Part shown: piece by piece, positions 24,839 through 33,027 of the stretch
Numbering within the stretch: the first letter of the stretch is position 1
Layout of the letters: every line of letters starts with the position of its first letter
Assembly: GCA_947475315.1 (NCBI GenBank)
Contig: CANJMY010000033.1
Span: 1-35,969, forward strand
Source of the DNA: Pseudomonadota bacterium
GTDB lineage: Bacteria; Myxococcota_A; UBA796; GCA-2862545
Length of the DNA: 35,969 nt
Direction: 5' to 3'
Position numbers and translations under genes: made by a program
The notes under the pieces: generated by a model
Database searches by the model: none
Seen by the model: only the letters and a program-made list of their open reading frames with translations
Told to the model about the DNA's origin: nothing

Positions 24839-27800
24839 CGCCCTTCTGTTTCCTGTTCCACTCCATCGCCGCCCTCGCCGCGGACCCAACGCCGGCCCCG
24901 ACCTCGGTCGCTCCGCCCGTTCGCGTGGTCGGCTTCATGCAGCGTGAAGGGGGCGGGTGCGACAACCGCACCGCCGCGCGCCTCGGCCTGTGCATCGACG
25001 TCGTGGACTTCCTCCCGCTGAAGGAGGCCTCCGACGGTCGTCCGCTCGACGTGGTGACCGACGCGGCGCTGCACAACCTCGGCCCGCTGTACGCGCACAT
25101 CTGGGAAGACGTGGCGATCCGCTGGGGCGCGCCCGACATGATGCAGACGATCCGCGCCGACGGCTACGTCGCCCTGCCGGAGACGTCCGCGGTCTGGAGC
25201 CGCATCGTGTCCGACGGAGACGCGTGGTCCATGCCGCGCCCCGAGCTCTACCTGGGCGACGGCGCCTGGCAGTCGGTGGACCCGCGCCCGGACGCGCCTC
25301 GCAACCCGAGCACCCTCTTCGCCGCGGTCCGCGTGGCGTCGCCGTCCGGGCAGGTCACGCCAGCGCCCACGTCGGTGCTCGACGGCCGCTTCGCGACCCG
25401 CCTCGGCCACGGCGGCCGCCTGCACGACTTCGACCTCATGGACGCCGACCCGACCACCTCCGGTCCGTTCTTCGAGCAGATGTTCCCGTACAGCTACTCG
25501 TCGAGCCAGCAGAGCAAGGACGACGAGGTCTACGGACCGCGCGATCGAATCCCGTTGATCGCGTTCCGCTTCCCTTCCGGCGGGCTGCCCACCGGCGACG
25601 CGTATGATCAGGCCTTCCAGACGCTGGAGGTCGCGCCCGATCTAGACGCCGCCGCGCGCCTGGCAGCCGCGCACTTCGACGAGTTCACGCACACGGTGTT
25701 CGTCCAGACCGCGCAGTTCGCGTTCGAGGACGTCACCACCAACCAGATGCGCGTGCTCGCCGCGCTCACCGCGATCGCCACGCCGCCCAACGCGCTCGAC
25801 GTCGACTCCGGCTTCTCACGCGACCTGGTCGCCGCGGCCCGCTACGAGACGGACACCCCGGAGGAGGTCTCCGCCCGCCTGGACGCCATGCCGACGCTCG
25901 GCCCGGCCAAGGATCTGGCGCTGCGCAAGGAGCAGATCCCGCGCGTCGTGCTCGACCACTGGGTGCCGTGGCTCGCCGAGCGCATCCACAACCGGCCCGA
26001 GTTCATCTCTGAGCTCCAGGAGAAGATCAACGCCGAGCTGGGCGCCATGCTGCGCTTCGGCGCCGAGCCGATCCCCGACATCACCACCACCGAGCGCGTG
26101 AAGTGGGTCGCGGCGAACTTCCTGCCGGGTGAAGACCGCGACGAGCTGGACGCGCGTGTCCTCCGCACCGCGCTTGAGCTGCTCTACCGTCGCACCGACG
26201 ACGACCTCCGCGCCCGCGTCGAGGTCTGGATGCTCCAGGACCAGGTGCGCTACGCGATCGCCGCCACGTTCGACGACAGCCAGCGCGCCGCCCCCAAGGA
26301 GGTCGCCAAGGCCGCCACGGACCAGTGGCAGAAGGTGCTGGGCATGCACGGCTACGCGACCAAGCCGCGTCCGCAGGGCCTGGGCGCGGTCGATGCGCTG
26401 TCGGTGTGCACCACGCGCGACGGCGTCGCCGCGCTCGACGAGCCCACCTTCGGCGCGATCAACGTGGAGCAGCTGGTCGAGGCGCCTGATCGCCTCGCCG
26501 GTCAGGCCGTGCTGCAGGCCGTCGCGACGCAGCTCCCCTTTGTGTTCGTCGACGACCCGTCCCGCGCGCCCACGGTGACGCGCGTGATCGGCCTGGGCAA
26601 CGGCGACGCGCTGTACCGCGTGAAGTGGCGCCTGTGGACGGGCTGGCACCTGCTGTGGTCCGTCGCCGACGGCCCCGATCACACGCAGCGCCTGGTGCTC
26701 CGCACCGCCGCGATCTGCGACGACACCGTGCTCGCCGCCACCAACCTGGTGCCCACCGTCGTGCGCGCCGCGCTGCTCGCCGGCAACCTACGCCCCACGA
26801 CGCCCGAGCTCCCCGGTGACAACGACCCGCGCAAGCTCACCTCGCCCGTGCAGGACGCCGACGGCCTGGCCGACCAGCTCGGGTCGACGCAGGAGCGCGC
26901 AGCCGCCGCCCAGAAGAAGGCGGACGAGGCGCGCGCCACGCTGGAGAAGCCGCCGCTCGAGGACCTCGGCGCCAAGGCGCCTGCGTTCGGTCCGGACACC
27001 TTCGAGATCCCCACGGAGCCCATGTCGCCCGCGGCGACCTGGCTCCAGGGCCTCGTCCGCGAGCGCCTCCGCGCGCTCGGCGAAGGGGGAAAGCTCGCCG
27101 TGTTCGTGTTCGACAGCACCCGGCCCGGCGCGCGACGCTCGCTCCCGGACCTGCTCCCGCGCACGCCCTACACCCGCGAGCAGGCGCTCGCCGAGCACGG
27201 CACCGAGGACGGTCGAACCGTCCAGACCGCCGCGTGGATGTGGTACTTCGGCACCAAGCGGCCCGAGCCCGTGCAGCTCTCGCCGGCGTACCGCGCCTCC
27301 GAGTCCGTCACGTCGGCCGACCGCATCCCCCGCTGGGAGCGCCGTCACGCGCTCGACTGGAGCTTCGGCCTCGGCGCGGGCGCGTTCCCGTTCCAGCGTA
27401 TCCAGTGGATCTGCGCGCCTGACGCCGCGGCGAACCCAAACTTCGCGGGCGACTGCGCGGGCGCGCTGCGGACCGCCGGCGCCACCGTCGACCTGCAGGG
27501 TCTGGCGACCTGGTGGGCGCTGGACCAGCCGCGTGTAGGCCTGGACGTGGGCCTGGAGGCGCGCCTCGACGTCCGGCCCCCCGGCATCGTCACCTACCTC
27601 GGCTCCCCAAGCGAGCCGACCTCCAGCCCCGCGACCATCCCCAACCTCGCATGGGCGCTGCGCTTCCAGGCGGGGGCGCTCGTCGGGTTCCGCTTGGCGC
27701 CGCTCCCCACCCCCACGCACACCCTGTCGGAGAACGGCAAGGTGTGGGGCCCGACCAACCCGGCGGGCCGTTCGCTGCTTGGCCGCTTCCAGTGGGGCGT

Positions 27801-28089
27801 GCGCGCAGGACTGCTGTTTGGCCCAGGCTTCAACGGCACCGAGGGCGCGGCGGTGTCCGAGCTTTGGCTGGCTTGGAGCGCGCGTCGCGCACGCGGCCCG
27901 TCCGCCACGTTCACGCCGTACCACCCACTCGTCACCGTGGGGCCGTACGTCCGCGCGGCCTACGGGTTCCCGCTGGCCACCGCGAATGACCGCCAGCTCG
28001 TGCTTGACCACAGCTGGACGGCGTACGTGGGCCTGCGCACCAACCTGCGCCTCAAGAAGCCGGTCAAGCTCCCGGAGGCCAAGAAGTGA
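24835..28089 (+). CDS. Secreted protein with C-terminal outer-membrane beta-barrel
   Basis: This 1084-aa protein starts at ATG 24835 (ATGA overlap). A signal peptide (MTPFCFLFHSIAALAADP) is probably cleaved after ALA at residue 15. Residues 20-700 form a large periplasmic region with helical parts (AARLAAAHFDEFTHTVFVQT; RVEVWMLQDQVRYAIAATF) and a coiled-coil segment around 680-710 (ERAAAAQKKADEARATLEK). From about 837 to the end the sequence switches to alternating strands: LDWSFGLGAGAFPFQRIQW, VGLDVGLEARLDV, LRFQAGALVGFRL, FQWGVRAGLLFG, VTVGPYVRAAYGF and AYVGLRTNLRL, the pattern of an outer-membrane barrel of eight or so strands. A short lysine tail follows the last strand. No known porin or secretin family is recognised. 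It would give the CIS operon an outer-membrane component. Confidence 0.7.
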   Translation: MTPFCFLFHSIAALAADPTPAPTSVAPPVRVVGFMQREGGGCDNRTAARLGLCIDVVDFLPLKEASDGRPLDVVTDAALHNLGPLYAHIWEDVAIRWGAPDMMQTIRADGYVALPETSAVWSRIVSDGDAWSMPRPELYLGDGAWQSVDPRPDAPRNPSTLFAAVRVASPSGQVTPAPTSVLDGRFATRLGHGGRLHDFDLMDADPTTSGPFFEQMFPYSYSSSQQSKDDEVYGPRDRIPLIAFRFPSGGLPTGDAYDQAFQTLEVAPDLDAAARLAAAHFDEFTHTVFVQTAQFAFEDVTTNQMRVLAALTAIATPPNALDVDSGFSRDLVAAARYETDTPEEVSARLDAMPTLGPAKDLALRKEQIPRVVLDHWVPWLAERIHNRPEFISELQEKINAELGAMLRFGAEPIPDITTTERVKWVAANFLPGEDRDELDARVLRTALELLYRRTDDDLRARVEVWMLQDQVRYAIAATFDDSQRAAPKEVAKAATDQWQKVLGMHGYATKPRPQGLGAVDALSVCTTRDGVAALDEPTFGAINVEQLVEAPDRLAGQAVLQAVATQLPFVFVDDPSRAPTVTRVIGLGNGDALYRVKWRLWTGWHLLWSVADGPDHTQRLVLRTAAICDDTVLAATNLVPTVVRAALLAGNLRPTTPELPGDNDPRKLTSPVQDADGLADQLGSTQERAAAAQKKADEARATLEKPPLEDLGAKAPAFGPDTFEIPTEPMSPAATWLQGLVRERLRALGEGGKLAVFVFDSTRPGARRSLPDLLPRTPYTREQALAEHGTEDGRTVQTAAWMWYFGTKRPEPVQLSPAYRASESVTSADRIPRWERRHALDWSFGLGAGAFPFQRIQWICAPDAAANPNFAGDCAGALRTAGATVDLQGLATWWALDQPRVGLDVGLEARLDVRPPGIVTYLGSPSEPTSSPATIPNLAWALRFQAGALVGFRLAPLPTPTHTLSENGKVWGPTNPAGRSLLGRFQWGVRAGLLFGPGFNGTEGAAVSELWLAWSARRARGPSATFTPYHPLVTVGPYVRAAYGFPLATANDRQLVLDHSWTAYVGLRTNLRLKKPVKLPEAKK

Positions 28090-28994
28090 ACACCAGCACG
28101 CTCCCTCAAGTCAGCCGCACCATCGACCTCGTGCGCACCGGGCTCCACAGGTTCATGGGAGACACCCTGCGCGCGGGCGGCGTCGACCTGCCGGTCGTGG
28201 GCGCGCTCACCCCGGGCGCGTCGCCCTCGCTCGTGCTCCTGCCCTACCAGATGGTGCTGGAGTCCACGCCCACCAACTCCGCGGCGCCGATCATGCCCGT
28301 GACGCAGGAGAACCTGAAGGACGCACTGCCGGCGGCGTGGCGTCGCGCAGGCCTGCTCATCACGCGCATCCTGGTCGACACGTTCCCGGCGCGCCCCACC
28401 AAGGGTCCGGGCGTCGGTCCGGTCGATCCGACGCCGCTGCTCAGCGCGCTCCCCAAGCCCATCGCGGACTGGTACAACAAGGCAGGTCCCGACTGGGTCT
28501 TCGATCGCGACGGCGCCCGCGCCCGCCTGCCGATGATCGAGTGGCAGAACGCCTTCTCGCTGGCCGTCCGTTTTGTGTCGATCGTCCCCTCGAGCGCAAA
28601 GCCGATGGCCGATCTGGACGGCTTGCAGCTTCGCGCGCTCGCGCTCGTCGCGGCCGGCGTTCGCTTGGGTCGACACTTCCAGGTGGAGGAGCCGCCGTTC
28701 GCGACCAAGGGTCCGCTGCTCGACCTCATGACCGCGTTCACCAAGCTGGATCACGCGGACGCCGCGGAGCTCGCCGAGGCGGTCGCTGCGATCTCGCGCC
28801 CGCGCGATCTCACGGTCGGCCTGGCGCCGCACCATGATCTGTCGGACCAGGATCTGGCGCTCATGATGCGCGCGATGGACCTGCCGATGCAGCCGGCGAT
28901 CGTGTTCTCCATGCGTGTCGCGCTGGGCGCCGGGCCAGAGCTCAACTACGGCGCGCTGCCCCACATCGGATCCGTCGAGGGGGCTGGGCGATGA
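28086..28994 (+). CDS. Possible Pvc16-like tail terminator (tentative)
   Basis: This 302-aa soluble protein starts at GTG 28086 (GTGA overlap). Its N-terminus has a helix (QVSRTIDLVRTGLHRFMGDT), a short beta segment, then PSLVLLPYQMVLESTPTNSA. This recalls the DUF4255/Pvc16 N-terminal pattern of helix, strand, and a hydrophobic strand plus N-containing turn seen in CIS tube-terminator proteins. The remainder is mixed and helical, with no signal peptide or membrane segment. A terminator is otherwise missing from the locus, which slightly favours this reading. The match is weak, and its place among envelope genes would fit a cytoplasmic adaptor equally well. Confidence 0.4.
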   Translation: MNTSTLPQVSRTIDLVRTGLHRFMGDTLRAGGVDLPVVGALTPGASPSLVLLPYQMVLESTPTNSAAPIMPVTQENLKDALPAAWRRAGLLITRILVDTFPARPTKGPGVGPVDPTPLLSALPKPIADWYNKAGPDWVFDRDGARARLPMIEWQNAFSLAVRFVSIVPSSAKPMADLDGLQLRALALVAAGVRLGRHFQVEEPPFATKGPLLDLMTAFTKLDHADAAELAEAVAAISRPRDLTVGLAPHHDLSDQDLALMMRAMDLPMQPAIVFSMRVALGAGPELNYGALPHIGSVEGAGR

Positions 28995-30613
28995 AGCAGG
29001 TCCTAGAGTGTATCGAGCCGCATCGGCGGCCCTCGCGTCGCACGATCGCCATCGACACGACGACCTTCGTCGGCCTGTACGCGCTCGCCAGCACGCCTGC
29101 CGGCCCCGAGGCCCTGCGTCGCACGGCGCTACGTCCGCGCGGCGAGGACGCCCCCACCGGCGCCATGCTGATCGCCTGGCTCACCGCAGACTCCTCGGGC
29201 CTGGTCGCGTCTGAGGTCGCGCCGCGCGTCGTGTTCGAGCTGGAGCGCGCCACCACGCGCCGCCAGGTGATGTCGGGCATGCGCCTGCCCGTGAACGGCC
29301 TGTATGAGTTCACGCTGCCCGACGGCACGCGCGGCTCGATCGGCCTGGGCCTGCAGCGGCGCCTGGATCGCGGCGGCTCGATCAGCGTGGCAGGCTCCGG
29401 CACGCGCCGCAGCCGCGCGGTCGGGTCGTCCGACGACGGCTGGTGGGTGCTGACCGAGGCCCCCGACCTGTTGTCGATGGGCGCGACGCTCGCGTACAAC
29501 GCGTTCCTCGACTTCTTCAAGCGGCTGGGGATCAACCAGGAGGTCATGACCTTCCTGGTGGGCGTGCTGATGTCGTCGGCCGTGCTCGGCTACGTCGCGT
29601 ACACGCAGTACTCGGCCGCCGGCGCCGCCGACGCGCGCGCGTCTGAGGCCGAGGCGTCGCTGGCGCTCGCGGAGTCCGCGCAGGGCGCGTCGCTCGCCAC
29701 CGAGATGAGCTGCCTCGACGATCGCCAGTCGCTCGTCGCAGAGCTGGGCCGCAAGAACGAAGCGAAGGCGCTCCAGGCGGAGGAGGCGCTGGCTCTCCCG
29801 CAGGCCCGACAGAACGCGCTTCAGCTCGGCGGCGTGCGCATGACGACCCCGGCGGTGCGCAAGCTCGACGCCATGCTCGAGCCCACGCTCATCGCGAGCG
29901 TGCAGGCGCAGATGGCCACCGTGTCGCCTGACGCCGATCCGGCCCCCTGCCTCGCGCAGGACGCAGCGCTCGGCTCGGACCTCCCTCGCTACCTGCTGCT
30001 CTGGCAGAGCGATCCCAAGCTCACCTGCCCGATGGGCTACACGGCCGAAGAGGGTGGCGTGCGGCGTTTGGGTCGGTGGGGTCTCTCCGACCGTCTGGCG
30101 CGCGAGTACGGAAGCTCGGGCCACAGCGGCACCGGCACCACGCCCGAGGCGATCGAAGGCCTGGTCGCCGATCCGCGCCTCGAAGATCGGTGGTCCTCGT
30201 TCACGCTGGTCGCCGCCTACCGCGACATCCTGGAGGCGCTGCTCCGCACCAAGCGCACCGACCGACCGCCCACGCTGCCGGCGCAGTCGCAGCTCTGGGC
30301 CTTGGCGCTGCTCGACGCGTTCAACCGCGTCCCCTCGCCCGCCGACGGTGTGCTGGACGTGCCCGCGAGCACCTGCGTCGACCGTGCGCTGGTGGAGATC
30401 GCCGGGGGCGCGCAGCCGGCCGCCCCGGGCACGCCGCTCATGCCCGACCTCACCGCCGTCGCGGTGGGCGCGGTCACGGTCGCGCTGACGCCCACGCCGG
30501 GCTGCGCCTGGCCGAGCGACGCGCTCGTCTCCGGATCCAAGGCCGCGCTGCAGTCCGCTGCGCGGTTGGCCGTACTCGACAAGAAGAAGCCTGCGGGCGA
30601 CAGCGCGCCGTGA
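28991..30613 (+). CDS. Single-pass membrane protein with coiled-coil ectodomain
   Basis: This 540-aa protein starts at ATG 28991 (ATGA overlap). Residues 1-180 form a soluble, presumably cytoplasmic domain containing beta segments such as GLYEFTLPDGTRGSIGLGLQ. One hydrophobic helix at about 186-208 (MTFLVGVLMSSAVLGYVAY) is followed by an Ala/Glu-rich coiled coil (ASEAEASLALAESA to LQAEEALALPQARQ, about 213-275). The end is a compact domain with five cysteines (MSCLDD, PCLAQ, LTCPMG, STCVDR, GCAWPS). The topology matches the 907-aa protein: cytoplasmic N-terminus, cysteine-bearing periplasmic C-terminus. No family is recognised. It is the last membrane component before the FHA gene. Confidence 0.7.
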   Translation: MKQVLECIEPHRRPSRRTIAIDTTTFVGLYALASTPAGPEALRRTALRPRGEDAPTGAMLIAWLTADSSGLVASEVAPRVVFELERATTRRQVMSGMRLPVNGLYEFTLPDGTRGSIGLGLQRRLDRGGSISVAGSGTRRSRAVGSSDDGWWVLTEAPDLLSMGATLAYNAFLDFFKRLGINQEVMTFLVGVLMSSAVLGYVAYTQYSAAGAADARASEAEASLALAESAQGASLATEMSCLDDRQSLVAELGRKNEAKALQAEEALALPQARQNALQLGGVRMTTPAVRKLDAMLEPTLIASVQAQMATVSPDADPAPCLAQDAALGSDLPRYLLLWQSDPKLTCPMGYTAEEGGVRRLGRWGLSDRLAREYGSSGHSGTGTTPEAIEGLVADPRLEDRWSSFTLVAAYRDILEALLRTKRTDRPPTLPAQSQLWALALLDAFNRVPSPADGVLDVPASTCVDRALVEIAGGAQPAAPGTPLMPDLTAVAVGAVTVALTPTPGCAWPSDALVSGSKAALQSAARLAVLDKKKPAGDSAP

Positions 30614-30623
30614 GGGAGACCGC

Positions 30624-31436
30624 ATGAGCAACGAACCCGAGCTGACCCTCGCTGATCTGGGCATGGACGCGCTGTCGAGCCGCGCGCTCGCCACCCTGCC
30701 GCTGGTGCAGGTGGCCTGGGCGGACGGGACCATCCAGGCCAAGGAGCGCGAGCGCGTCCTGCGCGCCGCCGACGAGGCCCTCGGCTTGGGTGAAGAGGGC
30801 GCGCGGCTGCTCCAGGACTGGCTGCTCCACCGCCCGTCCGACGCGTACTTCGCCGCCGGTCGCCGCTTGCTGCGCTCGTTCGCCGTCACGCCGCGGTCGG
30901 GCTTCGACGAGCCGCTGCTGCGCAAGGTGCTGGCGCTGGCCGAGGAGGCCGCCAAGGCCGCGCGCGGCTGGCTGAGCTGGTTCGGGATCGGCGCCGCTGA
31001 GCGCCGCGTGATCGAGTCGCTGCGCGCCGAGCTCACCGCGCAGAGCGGGCAGATCGCCGTGCAGCCCAAGGCGAGCTCCGCGCACAGCGCCACCATGATG
31101 GCAGGCGACGACGACGACGACCGCAGCATGGTGGGCGTGTTGATCGTCGGCGAAGGCGATGCGCGCCGCAAGCTGGCCATCCCGGCCGAGGGACTCATCC
31201 TGGGCTCAGGCCCCAAGGCGAACATCGTCCTCAACGCCCGTGACGTCGCGCCCGAGCACGCGCGCGTCTTCGAGCGCCGTCGCCGCTTCTATGTGCTCGA
31301 CCTCGGCAGCAAGACCGGCACCTTCGTGCGCGGCGAGCGCGTTGGCGAGCGACGCGTCCTCGGCGGTGAGACGATCACCGTCGGCGGCACCACCGTGGTC
31401 TTCAAGATGGGCCGCCGCGAGCCGACGAACGCCTGA
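30624..31436 (+). CDS. TerB-like and FHA two-domain regulator
   Basis: This 270-aa protein has its own ribosome-binding site (GGGAG 30614-30618) ten bases after the previous stop. Residues 15-140 look like a TerB-type helical domain (LVQVAWADGTIQAKERERVL, with the acidic ADG turn). A linker with a run of Asp follows, then an FHA domain at about 180-262: LILGSGPKANIVLNARDVAPEHARVF, YVLDLGSKTGTFVRGERV, ETITVGGTTVVFK. FHA proteins sense threonine phosphorylation and control assembly in type VI systems. Here the usual pThr contacts are changed: GR is GS, S-x-x-H is A-P-E-H, and N before GT is T. Binding may be altered or phosphorylation-independent. It is the last gene of the locus and ends 9 bp from the convergent MNIO operon. 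Confidence 0.8.
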   Translation: MSNEPELTLADLGMDALSSRALATLPLVQVAWADGTIQAKERERVLRAADEALGLGEEGARLLQDWLLHRPSDAYFAAGRRLLRSFAVTPRSGFDEPLLRKVLALAEEAAKAARGWLSWFGIGAAERRVIESLRAELTAQSGQIAVQPKASSAHSATMMAGDDDDDRSMVGVLIVGEGDARRKLAIPAEGLILGSGPKANIVLNARDVAPEHARVFERRRRFYVLDLGSKTGTFVRGERVGERRVLGGETITVGGTTVVFKMGRREPTNA

Positions 31437-31445
31437 GCGCGGCCG

Positions 31446-32177
31446 TCAGTCCTCGCGGACCTGCACCCAGTCGGTCTCGGCGAAGGCCTTGAACCACTCG
31501 CCGAGCTGCGGCGCGACGTCGGGCCACTCGGCGACCACCGCCTCCAGCGCGCTGCCCAGGTCCTCGCCCGCGTCGATGCGCGACAGCAGCGTCCACTGCG
31601 GCAGCGGGAGCTCCATGTGCCGCACGCGGATGCCGCGCCGGAACACCAGAAGCGGACGATCGATCGACTCCAGGGCCGGGGCGTCCTTCTTCTGAAGCGC
31701 CGCCGAGCGGATCAGGTGCACGTTGCTGCGCAGGCGGAGCAGACGCGCGTGCGGCGACAGGCGCAGCGACGGCATCTCCATGAGCTGCGCGACGCTCAGC
31801 GGCTTGCCCCACGCCGCCTCAAAGGACGCCGCCACCGCCAGGTCGAGCTTGGTCATGTCGACCTGTTCGTCGGACATGCCCTCCGCCACAGCCCAGTCCT
31901 GGAAGCGCGCCGCGATGCGGTTGAGCGTCCAGGTGTTGGGCGGGTTGGCGTCCAGGTAGCGCCAGAGCACGTCCTCAGCCTCGTCGCCCAGCATCCAGCT
32001 CAGTCCCGGCAGCTCTTCCGCGAGCGCGTCGTACATCCGGAGCCGGTACTGGTTGTGGTAGACCGCGATCTGCTCGTCCGGCGTGACGGTAGGGCCGCCC
32101 GCGAACCACGACGCGTCCAGCGGCTCCGCACCGCGGATCATCGCCGCCATCTTCTCCTGCCAATCAGACGGGAGCAT
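31446..32177 (-). CDS. bufC: DUF2063 partner protein of the MNIO enzyme (BufC-type)
   Basis: This 243-aa protein has the N-terminal DUF2063 pattern in residues 30-95: EQIAVYHNQYRLRMYDALAE, then LPGLSWMLGDEAEDVLWRYL and NPPNTWTLNRIAARFQDW. The second half is the usual C-terminal domain, a winged beta/helix fold ending in QLGEWFKAFAETDWV. Partners of this type bind the precursor peptide and present it to the DUF692 oxidase, as shown for MbnC with MbnB and proposed for BufC. Its start overlaps the end of the DUF692 gene by 14 bp, so the two are translationally coupled. Confidence 0.85.
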   Translation of the reverse strand: MLPSDWQEKMAAMIRGAEPLDASWFAGGPTVTPDEQIAVYHNQYRLRMYDALAEELPGLSWMLGDEAEDVLWRYLDANPPNTWTLNRIAARFQDWAVAEGMSDEQVDMTKLDLAVAASFEAAWGKPLSVAQLMEMPSLRLSPHARLLRLRSNVHLIRSAALQKKDAPALESIDRPLLVFRRGIRVRHMELPLPQWTLLSRIDAGEDLGSALEAVVAEWPDVAPQLGEWFKAFAETDWVQVRED

Positions 32178-33018
32178 TCAGCGCCTCATCGCGGTGACGC
32201 CGCGCGAGGTCGGCCTCTTCGGCCAGGCGCGCGAGCGACGGGATCTGATCGTCCCACTCGATGAGCGTCGACACGGGGCCGATCCGACGGATCGCCTCGC
32301 GGTACAGCGCCCACACCTCGTCGCAGACCGGGTGGTCGTGCGTGTCGAGGCGGTACTTCTCGTAGATGCTGTGCCCGGCGAGGTGGATCTGCACCACCCG
32401 ATCCATCGGGATCGAGTCCAGCCACTTCACGGGGTCGAAGCCCAAGTTGCACGACGACACGAACACGTTGTTCACGTCGAGCAGCATCCCGCAGTCGGCG
32501 CGCTCCACGACCTCCGACAGGAAGTCCTGCTCGCGGAGGATGCTGTCCTTGTAGGCCAGGTAGGCCGACACGTTCTCCACCGCGAACAGGCGACCGAAGC
32601 GATCCTGGATCGACTTGATCCGGTCGACGATGTGGTCGCGCATCTGCGGCGTGTAGGGGATCGGGACCAGGTCATGCAGGCGGTGCACGCGGGTGCCCGT
32701 CCAGCAGAGGTGATCGCTGAACCACGGCGCGTTCACCCGCTCCACGAACTTGTGGAGACGCGCGACGTGATCGGGGTCCTCTTCGCTACCCAGGGACAGC
32801 GACACGCCGTGAGGCGCCACCGGGTAGGCGTCGATGAGGCGCTCCAGGTGGTGGATGGGAGACCCACCCTCCACCATGAAGTTCTCGGACAAGAGCTCGA
32901 ACCAGTCGATCGCTGGCCGCTCCTCCACCACTTGGGTGTAGTGCGGCACGCGGTACCCGACCCCGACACCGAGGTCAGGAACTGCGAAGCGCGAAACGGT
33001 TCGAGCCATGTTCCTCAT
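32164..33018 (-). CDS. bufB: DUF692 multinuclear non-heme iron oxidase (BufB-type)
   Basis: This 284-aa protein matches the length and motifs of MNIO enzymes: GVGVGYRVPHY, ELLSENFM, PHGVSLSLGS, WFSDHLCW, FAVENVSAYLAY, LLDVNNVFVSS, IHLAGH, DTHDHPV and LIEWDD. The His, Asp and Glu residues in these are the iron ligands of the TIM-barrel fold. It would oxidise cysteines of the precursor at 33028-33369 to thiooxazole- or oxazolone-type groups that bind metal. Two starts are possible, ATG 33018 (MRNMARTV) and ATG 33009 (MARTV); neither has an ideal ribosome-binding site. The stop of the precursor lies 9 bp upstream, so coupling is likely. Confidence 0.92.
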   Translation of the reverse strand: MRNMARTVSRFAVPDLGVGVGYRVPHYTQVVEERPAIDWFELLSENFMVEGGSPIHHLERLIDAYPVAPHGVSLSLGSEEDPDHVARLHKFVERVNAPWFSDHLCWTGTRVHRLHDLVPIPYTPQMRDHIVDRIKSIQDRFGRLFAVENVSAYLAYKDSILREQDFLSEVVERADCGMLLDVNNVFVSSCNLGFDPVKWLDSIPMDRVVQIHLAGHSIYEKYRLDTHDHPVCDEVWALYREAIRRIGPVSTLIEWDDQIPSLARLAEEADLARRHRDEALNAPV

Positions 33019-33027
33019 CCGCTGCGA

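Noticed and set aside
29129..31234. Long minus-strand frame across two + strand genes
   Set aside because: Crosses the boundary of two well-supported genes and shows Arg/Ser/Ala low-complexity translation.
32164..33018. Methanobactin MbnB
   Set aside because: Same superfamily, but the substrate is a long Cys-rich signal-peptide protein with CKG repeats, which fits the bufferin type rather than the short MbnA leader/core.
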